Assembly (NCBI RefSeq): GCF_001577835.2
Contig: NC_029532.1
Coordinates: 4,154,001 to 4,218,000, forward strand
Reading direction: 5' to 3'
Length of the DNA: 64,000 nucleotides
DNA from: Coturnix japonica
Taxonomy: Eukaryota; Chordata; Aves; Galliformes; Phasianidae
Under the pieces are notes generated by a model. It searched no databases and was not told the DNA's origin. It worked only from the letters and a program-made list of their open reading frames with translations. This document shows positions 37,180 to 48,188 of this stretch, piece after piece. Position 1 is the stretch's first letter. Every line of letters begins with the position of its first letter. The translations under genes were made by a program, and so were the position numbers.

Positions 37180-37345
37180 TGTGGTGGTGGAGCAGCTGGT
37201 GCAGAGCAGGACTGTGTGCTGCCCCAAAGGGCCGGGACACCACGAGCTCCAGCTGCTCCACTGGCTCCCCATCGGTTCCCAAAGCCAAAACTCTGGCCCT
37301 AATCTTCAAAGCAACTCATGGAGGAAGTGCCAAAGGTATCAGAAG
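37180..37345 (+). mobile_element. Ancient L2/CR1-clade LINE relic (reverse transcriptase end)
   Basis: The plus strand encodes ELQLLHWLPIGS from 37244, the widely conserved LHWLP(I/V) motif of the C-terminal part of L2/CR1-type ORF2. It is followed, in a shifted frame, by KTLALIFKATHG at about 37285-37320, which matches the family's FK.L..(Y/F)KALHG motif. The DNA also resembles the mammalian L2 consensus over the same stretch. A frameshift lies between the two motifs. It is far more diverged than the CR1 copies in this window, so it is very old. Confidence 0.55.
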
Positions 37346-37673
37346 GCTGAGTTCTGTTCTGCGAACAGCACAAACTGGGATGAGACCTTGGAGAGCAATC
37401 CCAGCTAGCAGGGACTCGGTGAAGGGGGCCTGCAGCCAGGGCTCTGTGCCCAGGTTCTAGGATTTTAGGGTTGGTTCCTTACCTTGGATTCAGGTTCAGG
37501 TGCCTGGACACCATGAAATCCTCAACCCTGGCCCTATGAAGCAGAGGGAAGCTGGGGCTTTGTCTCTCTGCCTCCAGTGACCTGTCTGTGAAGCACAGAT
37601 AAGTGCTGTCTCTCTTCTTGGGGCAGTTGGAGGACAAGCATGATAGAAGACCTGTGAATCTGATGACAGCCTC

Positions 37674-37739
37674 AGCTGTATGTAAGTATGAGGGGCAAGC
37701 TGTAAGTATGAGCCTCAGCTGTAAGTATGAGGGGCAAGG
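37674..37739 (+). repeat. Short tandem repeat with splice-donor-like units
   Basis: Three copies of a roughly 20-bp unit built on 'ctgtaagtatgaggggcaag', the middle one altered. Each copy holds GTAAGTAT (37682, 37702, 37721), which pairs fully with U1 snRNA. Whether it is transcribed is unknown. Confidence 0.8.
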
Positions 37740-39299
37740 CTGAACAAAGCTCCATGGTGATTGCCATTAGGGAACAAACCAACCCTTCTCTGTTCTCCTA
37801 TTGAAAATGAAGGGACCTTCATCCCTGCAGCCCTACAGCAAGCCCAGAGGGTGTCTGACCACCAAACACCTGATGTAGAAGATGGCTCCATGCTCCTGCA
37901 GTGTCCTGGGATAAAACCCAAAGTCTTCCTGCCTGGCTGTTGGTTGGTGAAGGATCAAGTGTTGGTGTTTCAGGTGCGAGGCTCAACTCTCCTCGCGCTG
38001 AGTCCCTCCCATGCTTCTCTCTGCTGTGAAGAAGAGTTAAAATGGTTCTGCTTTATGGCTTCTTTGCGATGAGATCGTTGTGTAAAAAGGACAGAAGGTT
38101 CAGAGCTGCCACTGTGCTTTGTTCTAAACCCCCACGGAGCCACCTGCCTGCCCAGACAGCTGCAGGAGCGGGGACCAAGGCAGCTTCATACATTGACGTC
38201 TGAAGTTGTTCTGGAGTCAGATCTTGGAAGGCTTTCCTTGCCCAAAGAGAAGCCCACGTGTGCAGCCCTTTGGAAATCTTGCTTTGATGGTTTCTTCCCC
38301 ACCTTTTTGGAAATCCCCCTCTTTGCTGCCTGCCTGTTTGAACTCATTGGTTTTTTTTTTCCAGCTCTCTGGCCAGTTGTGTTTTTAACCCCGGGTGCAG
38401 CCTAGGAACCACCCTGTCTGCACTGCAGGATTCTCCTACATACAACACAGGCAGACCCTGAAGAAAGCCAGTTGTGCCCCAAATACAGCCTGCTGTTTTT
38501 CCATCTCTGTCAGTTGGCCTGATGAAAGCTATGGCCTCTCAACACAAACTCAGTCTGCCTTGGTTCTGTGGGCTCCTCATCAGTAATGAGAAAGCAGGAG
38601 CCCTTCCCTCACTATAGCAGCACAAGGCAGAATTGAAGGTGTTCAGATGTTTTGGAAGAGAAGAGTGAAGGCTGAAGTGTGTTTTGGAGAAGGGTGGTTG
38701 AAGGAAGAACAGCCACTGGACTTCTGCTGTGCCTCTGTTGGGTGCACACAAGGAAAGGTTTGTCACTGTCACTTGTCCCTCTGTTACAACAGGCTGCCCG
38801 TTCCCACGGGCTTTACTGTCATTTTGGCACCTCCTTCTGGGGCTCTCGACCGCTTGTGAAATTCCAAAGCAATTGTCCCTGGAGCCTCAACCCCCAGCAG
38901 GAGGCTTTGCCCCACTGCCTGCAGGCTGTATGCACCAGGAGGGCTGAGCTGCCGTCAGTCACCGCGTGCTGCTTTGACGCATGTTTTGGTTGACTTGCAA
39001 GCTCCACGTTGTCAGTGTGATGTGAGTGATTAGCCATGGTGAGCTCATATCTACACTGAAATGTGTGTAGGTTAGCTGCGGTGCTGGGCACAAAGGACTG
39101 GCTGTGTTGGTTGTGACCAGGTTTGCTTAGCTCACTGCTGAGCAATGATGGTATGGGAGCACATCCAAGCAATGCACTGAGATCTTCTCTTGGAGGCTGC
39201 CCATCTCCAGCAATGTCCAGTGGAGCCTCCAGAATAAGGCACCACATCTATGTTTTGTGTTGAGTCCTCGGGGCAGCCTCGTGTTGGGCATCCTTGTAA
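37740..39299. other. Gene-free stretch
   Basis: No gene or repeat recognised. Confidence 0.4.
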
Positions 39300-39500
39300 C
39301 TCTGACGCAACGACACGTTTTGTTTTTTGTGGAAATGAATCAAAAGAATGAGGGGAAATGCTTACAGACTCATTTTTAATGAAGATCCTGACTTGAGGAC
39401 AGATCTTTTGTCCAGATACGAATGTATTTATGCCCATGGCACCTTGCCATTAATACAGCGACTTACACGTTTTGTAACGTGAGAGCAGTGTATACAAGTG
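39300..39500. promoter_or_regulatory. Candidate conserved non-coding element
   Basis: AT-rich and complex, with TGGAAATGAATCAAAAG, 'tcatttttaatgaagatcct' and palindrome-like 'acacgttttgtaacgtg' segments. It is separated by about 270 bp of ordinary DNA from a longer block to the right. Confidence 0.32.
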
Positions 39501-39764
39501 AGGCTGGAGCACAAAAGCCCAAGAGATCAGGGCTTGGCCTTTCCTTCCCTTGTTCTTCATGGAGTTGCACTGGCTGCTACCAGCTGGGAGAGGGTGACTG
39601 TGTTTTCCTTTGATTTCTTAGAGGAACACGGTGCTCCGGTGTTCAGTCTTTGCTCCACATGCAGGGATTGGTGTTAGGAGTGTGATGGAGAAGCCTCTGG
39701 GCCTCGCGGCAGCAGAGATGTTGGAAAGAGGATGAAAATCCCAGCTTTCATCTTTTGTCACCAA

Positions 39765-40200
39765 TAGTATCTGAAGGAATTTGTACTATTTTCACTGTTT
39801 GTTTTGGTTGCTCCCCTCCCCTTTTAACTATGCACCTTCGCGTTTGCTGTGGGCCCTGTCACCGGGATATCTTCACTTGGACTTTGAAACAGATTACTCA
39901 GCTTCGTGGTTGTTTAGAATAGTTTTAAGTTATTTTTACTATCCGGCCCCATTTTCTATCATCACACTGCAGTTGCTGGAGTGCCGGTTCTGCAGGGGAA
40001 CACTTGCTTCTTTTAAACAAATGGTTTCCTTTGGAATTAAGAAATAGTTTACGGAAACATTTCTGCGGGCCTTTGGTTATTAATTTATGACGAAAGGGTC
40101 CGGTTCTATCTTAAGAAAATATGAAATCTCAATTTTAGAAGACCTAAATTCGGCGGCAGTTTCTGAACCCAAGTTCCTTTAACGCCGGCTTCGGTGGCTG
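39765..40200. promoter_or_regulatory. Strong candidate conserved non-coding element
   Basis: About 430 bp of AT-rich, non-repetitive sequence with scattered unmutated CpGs (39838-39842, 40054, 40091, 40151, 40183), which is unusual for DNA outside CpG islands here and suggests constraint. It includes GGTTATTAATTTATGACG, a long homeodomain/CRE-like run, near 40074-40092. No coding frame longer than 90 codons and no domain. Confidence 0.45.
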
Positions 40201-42229
40201 GGTGTGTTTGTGCCTTTCTTTTCAAACAGCAAATCTGCTTTCCCCTCGCGCTGTTATGCGGTTAATCCTGTTGGGCCTGATCTGATCCCAGTGGTGCTGG
40301 AGAGAACCGAGCGGGGCTGAAGGGCAGCACCGGCCTTGTGTTGTGCTGGGAGGGCAATCTTGAGAGCTGCTGCTCTTTCTGCCTGCTTAGCCACGGGTTT
40401 CAGGGATCCTACCTGTGCTGGGAAGGGTTTGGTTCATTTATTTCCTCTTAATCAGAACAAGAACAGCAAAAAAAAAAAAGAAGGAAAAAAAAAAAAGGAA
40501 AAGTCTTTGCTGTCACGTTGGATCCGAAGTGTGATTTTTTTGCACTAAATAAGTTGTGAGAAACGGCTGAGAAAGGGGCCGTGGAGATGGGGTAGCTGTC
40601 TGGGATTTTCCCTGGGCACAAAGGGACGTGGGGTGGCTCTTGCCTGGTGCAATCAGCCACGTGCAGCAACCTGCCTTGAGTCACATTGGGATCACATTGA
40701 CCCCCCTGAGAGCAAACCCCATTTGGGGGATTTCTCCTCCACCGCCATTGATGAGAAGCCCTCCTTGATGCCATGATTTTAGGCACTGTGAATATGGGAA
40801 TGCATTCCCAGGGATGTTTTAGACTAGCATGAAGAAGGGAGAGATGTGGCATCCACTCAGCCTTTGAGTGGCTTCCTCTCTCCTGCTGACTTCCAGATCT
40901 CAAGGAGCTTCTTGGCCATAGTGGGGAAGGGGTTAAGGCTTCCTTGCAGCCTGGCCTGGGAGCATCCGCGTTCCCCTTCCGGGGCTGCTGAGGTTTGTTG
41001 GTATGTGTGCAATGCGGCGCCGGCTGGCCGTGAGCACCCAGCCCTCACTGAGACCTTCCCAACAAGGCCTCCCCTCCAGAGCTGAGGGATGGGGCTGGGG
41101 AGCTTGGAGCTGCAGGGAGAGCAAAGCTGGGGGCTGGGGGAGATGTGGAAAAGGGTCAAGTGGCAAAGCAGCATTTGCTTGGGTTCCACTGCTTTGCTCA
41201 TCCAAAGTGCTCTTGCACAGGGGAGCATCGCTGGGCATGTCCTTATACTGGCCTAAGCTTGTCTGCTCTCAATCTCGTTGCTTTGTAGGATAGGGATTAA
41301 GGGGGTGGAAAAGGACTTTGTTCTGTGGGGCTGGAGTCAGGCAGTGATGTTTCATGCGGGCTGTTACTTCCTGGGTTGGGGGGTTTAGTGCAGACATAGG
41401 CAGGAGCTGGAAAGTTGCAGCAACAGCAGCAGTGTTCAAGCTGAACCATAGTGAAACGCCTTGGAGGGAGATGCAGATTGCCCGGAGTTCTCTTTGCAAC
41501 AAAAAATTTATGTCCCTTATGTAACTGGGGAAAAGCAAACAAAGAAACTCGTTTCCAAGTGGGAACGTGGTGTCACTGGGAGAAGTCCCACAGCATGGGT
41601 GAGACCTCTGATTTATTCCCAGGGCGATTAACTCTTCATCAGAAGGGCAATGCTTTTAGCACTGCATTTTCAGATGAACGACTGGTGGGTATTCCTGAAG
41701 AATTGCACATGTAGGTTGCCTAATTTAGGCAAGTGGCAGGGGTAATTTTTCATTCCGGAGCATTTTGAGGTTTGGTGGGACTGCTCTCCCCATGCCCTCC
41801 CACCAGCCAAGCCAGTTCCTTGGCTGCGCTGTACCTTTGATCTCCATACCACACCGCCATTGACGTTGGCAGGAGCCATCTTGCAGCCCAAGGATGCTAC
41901 ATGGTGCTAATTCTGTAGGCTCCGATAACAGAGCTGCTCTAAAAATGTCATTTGGGGCCATTTGCAGGGTGCGCTTGACATCACTGAGTGCTGTCCCAGC
42001 ACACACTGCCCGCAGCCAACATCAGCTGCATCATGGGGAGGCTGAGGGTTCCATGCTGTTCCTCAGCAAAACAGCTTCCATTTTTTTTCTACAGTCTTTT
42101 CATCCACCTCAAAGGGACAAATAAAGCCCCTGGCCCTCAATTGCTCTGGGCTATCAGGCTGATGCCAAAAATGAGATAGGTCAAAAAGGGAATAGCAGTG
42201 GGGGATGGTTCGGGATCGTGGCTACACCG
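40201..42229. other. Gene-free stretch with an A-rich simple tract
   Basis: No gene recognised. An A-rich tract lies at 40468-40502. Confidence 0.4.
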
Positions 42230-42620
42230 TAACTTTCTTATTACCTCAAGATAAGTTAAAAAAGGAAATTCATTCAACCAGGAGAGGCATTTCGGATGTC
42301 AGTGGCAATGGACTTTTAGTTGTTTTTCTTTTCTTTCTCTGCAGGGGCAATTATCAAATTAATTTACATTGATACGAGCCTCCTATCAACACCATCACCA
42401 ATACATTTATACTTGCCAAATGACAGCTGCTCAATAACGTCTTTCTGTTGTTCTCTTGAACTCCGCTTTCCTCTGTCTTCCAGCTTCTGGGGGAAAATCC
42501 CCAGGTTCCCTCTTAGAGATTCTCGCTGTTGCCCTTTCCTGGGGGCATTGTTATGGCAAAAATGTCATTGGAGTATAATTAGCAGCGCAAAAGATTTACG
42601 TATTGCCTCTCACTATTGGG
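42230..42620. promoter_or_regulatory. Strong candidate conserved non-coding element
   Basis: An AT-rich block with 'ggggcaattatcaaattaat' (42344-42363), ATTGATACGAG, repeated ATCAA/ATCAC cores and a MEIS-type TGACAG (42421-42426). It starts right after a pyrimidine tract and CAG (42322-42343) that looks like a splice acceptor. The reading frame through it shows no protein features, so either a lncRNA exon or an enhancer is possible. Confidence 0.42.
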
Positions 42621-42796
42621 AACGGGGCGGCTCCTGTGTGGGGTGCTGGATAAACACCAGCACATGGGTGAACCAACTCTCCTGGATCAGTTGTGCTGGT
42701 AAATCCCCAGCAGCTGACGCAGAGGGACTGTGCAGCGTGCGAGCAAACAGCTCAGCTGGTGCCATGGCCACTGCAGAATGACTTAGTTGTTGCTGG

Positions 42797-42860
42797 TTTT
42801 TTGTTTTTTTTTCCTTTTCTTTTTCATTATTTTCCTTTCTTTCCTTTCTCTTCTTTTTAA
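42797..42860. repeat. Pyrimidine-rich T/C tract
   Basis: About 64 nt of nearly pure T and C with TTTCC-type units, purine-rich on the other strand. It is degenerate and may form unusual DNA structure. Confidence 0.7.
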
Positions 42861-43529
42861 GGGAATAAGGCCTCCGTGTTTCAGCCTGTGCATGTGCGTG
42901 TACGTGCCTCTTTCTTTCTTTCTCGCTCTATCCATTTGTTCCCGCCTCCCCCTCTTTTCTACCCAGCGACGAGTTTCAATTATGTTTGGCTGAAGGGTAG
43001 AGCTCTTGTACGGCTCCCGCAAGTCTTGTGAAAATGGGTGGGTGGCTACAGAAGGAAAGAAAGACTCGAGCGCTCAATAACTGCATGTGAACCCAACCTT
43101 TACAAGACAACAGAGAATCCACACTGGATGGGAAGCGCGTTTTGTCTGCTTTTCCATTCAGGGCTTGTTTGTTGGTTCTGGAGATTGGTAGAGAAGCAGA
43201 GGATGATGAGATGCTGCTTTGCTTTTCTCCTGCAGAAACAGGAGACAGTGCTTGAGTGGGAGGTATGCCCAGTTGTCTGTCCACAGCCTCAAGGACAGAC
43301 AGCCAAGTGCGGTGAGCTCCTGTCTTTGCAGAGGGGAAACTGCAGGATGGAGATGAGAGGATGCAGAACAGCTGCTGGTTGGTGTGTCCCAATAACCTCC
43401 CAGCAGGACTGTGTGCTTTGCTGCCTTGCAGCCTGCCCAGGTGCCCACCCCAGGCCCTGTCTTTGCCGTTCTGCTGCTCCTGACCCTAACCTCCGCCCTC
43501 CATGTGCTCTCAGCATCGTTGTTCGAAGT
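42861..43529. other. Gene-free stretch
   Basis: No gene recognised. The segment at 42955-43030 ('gacgagtttcaattatgttt') is complex with CpGs and may be a further conserved block. Confidence 0.35.
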
Positions 43530-43790
43530 GAAACCTGACACAAGTAAATATGTTGACAGGCTGTTTTCAGCCAGCAGGGAATGTAAATTATCTCATTCGA
43601 ACAAGGCTAACGCAGAATCAAGCCATTGGTCCCAAATATCCCTTATAAGTGCAGATGAGAAATATTCATGGCATCTTCACTCCAAGAATATTGCTTTTAT
43701 CTTTGTGGTTCCTTGAGTGGCAATATAAAAGTTACTGATTTTGCACTTTTTATGCATCTAAACCTGCAGGCTTTGAAATCGGTAGGCTTG
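43530..43790. promoter_or_regulatory. Strong candidate conserved non-coding element
   Basis: Complex AT-rich sequence with GTAAATATGTTGACAGG, AATGTAAATTATCTC, GCCATTGGTCC (an NF-Y type site) and 'aaatatcccttataagtg'. CpGs are retained at 43599 and 43611. No repeat or coding signal. Confidence 0.42.
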
Positions 43791-44469
43791 CCTGCGTGAT
43801 TTGCCTTGTTAGATTGGTATCCTTGGAGGCACTTAGGGATGTCCTATGCTGTAATGTCACTGCCCTTACTGACTGTCTTGGATGTAACATCCCATCTTGG
43901 GAATGTCCTTAGCCAGGACATCAAGATGGATGGAGCTGGGTTTGGATTGGGTCCTCCTGGGGCATGGTATATCCCAGGCATGGTAGATACTTGTGTAAAA
44001 TCAGATAGGCCAGCCTGCGCAGGGTGATGCAAAGCTCCATGTGGCCAACAAAGACACAAGGACCGAAGCCATTTTTGGGATCTGCTCTCCTCCTGCTCAG
44101 TGCCTTTCTTTTGGAGTAAATGGGATCACACCTAGGGCTAAAGCTGGATGTGGCTCTTCATACTCACTTTTCAATAGGTGAAGGCACTGGGACACAGAGT
44201 TTGGGCTTCTTCCATACAGATGTAATTTAATTCTTCCCTGGAGCCTGGCTTGGGCCATCTCAGGAAGGTCTCTGCGTTGCCCTCACCAGTGGACATGTGG
44301 AGCTAGGAACTCTTGCTTCAGTTCCCACTCAGGATGGGGTCCTGGGAGATCTCTCACTAGTGACAGCAGCTGGTTCACACCAGGATCTCACCCTCTTATG
44401 TATACCTTTGCACAGCAGGTCGTGGTCGATGAGGCAGAAGGTCAGATTGTCTTCAAACCTTGACCGTGT
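43791..44469. other. Gene-free stretch
   Basis: No gene, repeat or strong site seen. Confidence 0.4.
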
Positions 44470-45270
44470 TTGTAAGTGGGCATCTTTCTGGCTTTGCTTT
44501 GCGCTCCGTAACGGGCTTTTCCCTTTAAGAATGCAGAAGATTGATTCCCTTGCAGGGCACATTGCTGAGGCGAGCCATGTCCAAATGGTTTGCACGTCTG
44601 CATTTTTTACTGCTCTCGTTTAATATGTATGCAAATGCAGTCTCTCCTGTCCTCACTCTCTGTGTGGGTTTGCACAGTCAGGAGCACATTCCCATTACCG
44701 CTGCCCATCTCCTGCTCCGCTCTGCATTTGAGGAGACTGCCTTTGAAACACTGATAGATGGAGGTGCAAGGGAAAAAGAGAGAAATGACGGATATTCGTA
44801 ATTTCTTTGCTGGGGGGAGTTAGGCAGGAGGAGTTGGGAAACCAGAGGAGGGAGGTTTAAACGTATGCAAAATTGTTTATTGGAGAAAGGGTGGGCCTCC
44901 ACCTCTGAGAGCCAGAGCGCAGATTTTGTATGCCGTTCCATTTTCAGAGCGTTAGCTCAGAGGATTTTAGCTGGAGGTTAGGGAAAAATCCGAGCACTGG
45001 CAATAATCTTGTGATAGCGGAAATATTCAGCTTTTCTCCTGATAAATAGACACGTGTTGGAACTGCAATAGGGGTTTCAGCCCTGAGAAAAGATGTTGTC
45101 TTCTTTTCAGTAAATAAAGGGCAAGATGTCCAGAGCTGCTCCCTGCAAAGGGGTGGTGTATGGCTGCTACTACTTTCTTTTCCTTACTTTTTTAATGGCT
45201 GTGTTTTTCCTGAGTATTTGAAAGCCAGCACCTGTGCAATGTGGACATTCGTGTATCCAGAGCTGTGTTT
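44470..45270. promoter_or_regulatory. Candidate enhancer cluster with octamers
   Basis: A perfect POU octamer ATGCAAAT at 44629-44636 lies in TTTAATATGTATGCAAATG, with a near-octamer ATGCAAAA at 44865-44872. Further AT-rich complex sequence continues to 45270 (TGCATAAATGG near 45271). The block may hold two or three separate elements. Confidence 0.38.
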
Positions 45271-46419
45271 GCATAAATGGAAAACCGTGTGTATCAGCTA
45301 ACACCAAAATGTGGGAACCACCTTTGGAAATGTGGCTGAAAGCAGAGATTCACCTGTCCCCAGGTGACAGTATTTTTTTAAGTACTGTTGTTTGAAGTTG
45401 CAGATCTCCAGGTTCTGCATCTTCCTGAAGTAACAGTGAGGTCTGAAGAGGTCCTTGTTCTTGGTGTGGGAAGCAGGGGATGACATATCCCTTCATTGCC
45501 TGGATCATTCTAGAAAAGAAACAGAGCTTCATGCTGCCTCCCACCCCTTCAAGAAAATTTAGGTCCTTTAAATGTCAAAAGGAGGCAGATTTACATGTTT
45601 ATTTTAATTTTGAACCCCATTACAAGGTGCCAAAGCCTTGTTCCAGAGCTGCTCAGGCTAGGCTGCATGGGAGGGAGCACTTTGGAGGGGCTGTATGCAA
45701 CCCCTTCTTGCTTGTGCCCTGAAGTCTGTGGCTCTGCCTGGAGCACCTTTTCCAGACTCTTCCCAAAAACCTCCAATACACTCCTTACTTTCCTTTCCAG
45801 AAGCCCAAATGAGCTTTTCACGCTGGGAAAGCCCCTCTGCTGACATGTCAGAGATGTTTACTTTTGCATCTCCAAGTTGTGCAATACTGTTTTGTGTCTC
45901 TGGATGTTGTGAAAGCCCTTTCCACGCGACAGCGCAGATGTGCCCCAGCATCCGTGGGAGAAGAGCAGGAGCCAAAGCTGAGAATAGCCTGGCCATGCAC
46001 AGCTCTCTCTCTGGGGCTCTGCTTTTGGTGTAGTGTCAAAGGGATCTGGGGATGCCTTTCAAGCTGGGTGTTTGGATGTGTTCAGCTCCTCGGTGACATG
46101 CAGGGGATGATTCTGTTCATGCAACAAGACGTGGAATGTCTCGGCACCTAAGCTCTTGCAGGCAGTCTGGTCCTGCCTTTACTTCCCCTTGCTCCAGGCA
46201 GAAATGTGCCTTTGGCAGCCTCGAGGCATACTGTATCTGCCAGCCAGGTCCACAGCTCACATTTAGGACTGTCTCTGGTGCAGAGGATGGTTCTTCTGCT
46301 TCTTTTCCTTCCACCCTATTCAGAACTTTCTGTCCCTATAGACATGCTGCCATATGGGGCAAGGTGCTTGCAAGCAGCTCCCTGAGCTGCTGCAGCTCTG
46401 CTGCTGTTGGCGTCCCTTA
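45271..46419. other. Gene-free stretch
   Basis: No gene or repeat recognised. Confidence 0.4.
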
Positions 46420-46760
46420 GTTCCCCTTGTAATGTTTGCTGTGAAGTAAATATCTCGTGCCGCTGTGCCCTCGCTCTGGTGAATTTGTGTTGCTTGTGAT
46501 CACAGGCTCCAAACTTCCCCTACTGCAGTCGCTTTTTTAAGAGTCTCTTTTTACTGGTGAGTAGATTCATGGAGCCTTTCTACTTCCTTCATCTGTAAAT
46601 TGTCCTCTACATAACTAAGAAACCATTCTGGCTGGGTTTTGATGTGTTTGTCGCCCAACAGATGTCTGGGTGGTTAAAGTGCCCCCTGAGTACAAGTATC
46701 CTGTGTTTGCGAGCTCTTTGATAGTTGGTTCAGGAATCTTTTTGTTCTTTCTTTCTCTCC
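46420..46760. promoter_or_regulatory. Candidate conserved non-coding element
   Basis: A complex, AT-balanced block with 'gtgaagtaaatatctcgtgc' (46441-46460), CTTGTGATCACAGG (a palindromic core), 'tttttttaagagtctctttt'-like sequence and 'tgtttgtcgcccaacagatg' (46646-46665). Retained CpGs and lack of repeats set it apart. Confidence 0.33.
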
Positions 46761-47604
46761 TGAAGTCCTGGGGGTCTGTAGCAGATGCCTGCTGCAGCCT
46801 CTCCTTTGTTTTCTGCTCCTGATATCTGTGCCCGCAGTGTTACTCCTCTACCCTCTCCCTTATCAAATTAGATTATCTTATTCTTGTAAGTACTTTTGAC
46901 ACATTCAGCCCTGCAAAGGCATGATGAGCAGATTGCATCTCAGTGCTGGGCTCTTGCTGCTCATGTCACTGAGCTGTTCCGGCTTGGCTGGACAGCACAC
47001 AGGACTGATGCAGCACACTACTTGCCATAAATAACAGTGATAGAATAAGTGAGGCCAGCTCCTACTCCTGTTAGATAAGTCACAGCACTACTACATGGCA
47101 CCACCATATCTTCATGCATGGAAACCCAGGGCCCGTTTTGTCTCAGTGCTCTCAGCCATGGTCACTACAACCCTTGCTTCACCGTTTTGCTTCTCTGTTC
47201 ATCTGTCTCCAGCAGCTCTCCCTGTGTCCTGAACTTGGCTGCAGGCACTTAAGCTTCTTCTCAGTGTTATGCACTGCCCCTTGCCCATTCCTTGGCTCTC
47301 TGCCTTTTCACTGAGTTTCCTGGTTCCCACGTGTGATCCAGAAACCGTCTTTGTTATTCCGTCCTTCCTCCCCGTCACAAACCTGTGTTTCTGTTCCATC
47401 TTTCATGAAAAGGTCTAAGACTGAAGGTGAAATGTGATAACAGCCTTCAAAAATATGTCAGTGGCTGCTGCAAACAGGAGAGGAATAAACGATTCTCCGT
47501 GCTCTACTGTGGGGAGGACAAGAAGTTGTGGGCTTAAACATGGAGATTTTGGGGTGAGGCTCTGGGAGTTTGCCTATGTATTGCTGGAGGGGCAGCTTGG
47601 CAAA
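46761..47604. other. Gene-free stretch
   Basis: No gene recognised; AT-balanced intergenic DNA. Confidence 0.4.

Positions 47605-47639
<35 letters not shown>
47605..47639 (+). repeat. Poly(G) run of 35
   Basis: Thirty-five uninterrupted G. Such runs are rare, polymerase-blocking and quadruplex-forming, and the true length in the genome is uncertain. Confidence 0.95.
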
Positions 47640-47641
<2 letters not shown>

Positions 47642-47779
47642 AGGGGAGCAGAGAGATCAAGGTGATCACTTTTCATCCTCTTCAGCCCCTTTAGTTCCCC
47701 TTCCATGTGCTAGAAGACTCCAGCTAGGCAAAGAGCTTTTTGTGTTTTGCTCAGCCAGGCTCTTTGCTTTCTCTCTCCT

Positions 47780-47960
47780 TGTTTTTTTTGTCTCTGTTGC
47801 AGTCGTCCTGGCAAACACAATTGCAACAAGCCTGGAAATAGCCACAGCAAATCGCTCCTCCAAAAACCTTTCCTTCGTGCACAGTGGTTCCTTTCAAACC
47901 CCAGACGCTAGTGGAGATGACAGCAGCTGCAATCAGAATACAGGGACGTGAAATAGAGCC
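47780..47960. promoter_or_regulatory. Weak candidate conserved non-coding element
   Basis: A complex stretch around 'aattgcaacaagcctggaaa' and 'ggagatgacagcagctgcaa' with retained CpGs. It begins after a splice-acceptor-like TCTCTGTTGCAG. The frame through it is open for about 70 codons but shows no domain. Confidence 0.25.
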
Positions 47961-48149
47961 CAAATGTTTTGCTGTGTCAAGGAGAGTTAAGACTGAGCCT
48001 GGAACAGCCAAGAAGAAGCTGCTGGAGGTCCTTGGTGGGTGCAGGCAATGAGCTTTACAGAGGGCTGTGTGTGTATTAGCACATAGGTGGGAAAGCAGTG
48101 GTGAAGGTGGTTTCTGGAAGCTGTGTCTCAGCTGGTGCTCCAGGGCTCC

Positions 48150-48188
48150 AGCATCCAACCCCTACAGTTCTGTGATTCTGTGATCCTG
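48150..48188 (+). mobile_element. CR1 LINE, terminal remnant
   Basis: 'atccaacccctacagttctg' followed by 'tgattctgtgatcc' is the last piece of a CR1 3' end with its tail, on the plus strand. Confidence 0.6.

Noticed and set aside
38193-38405. Open frame beginning MTSEVV, resembling the first residues of NTMT1
   Set aside because: The similarity ends after five residues and no methyltransferase motifs follow; it is coincidence.
42320-42781. 153-codon plus-strand open frame
   Set aside because: No domain; its start lies in a pyrimidine tract and its composition fits non-coding DNA. Kept only as a candidate regulatory block or lncRNA exon.
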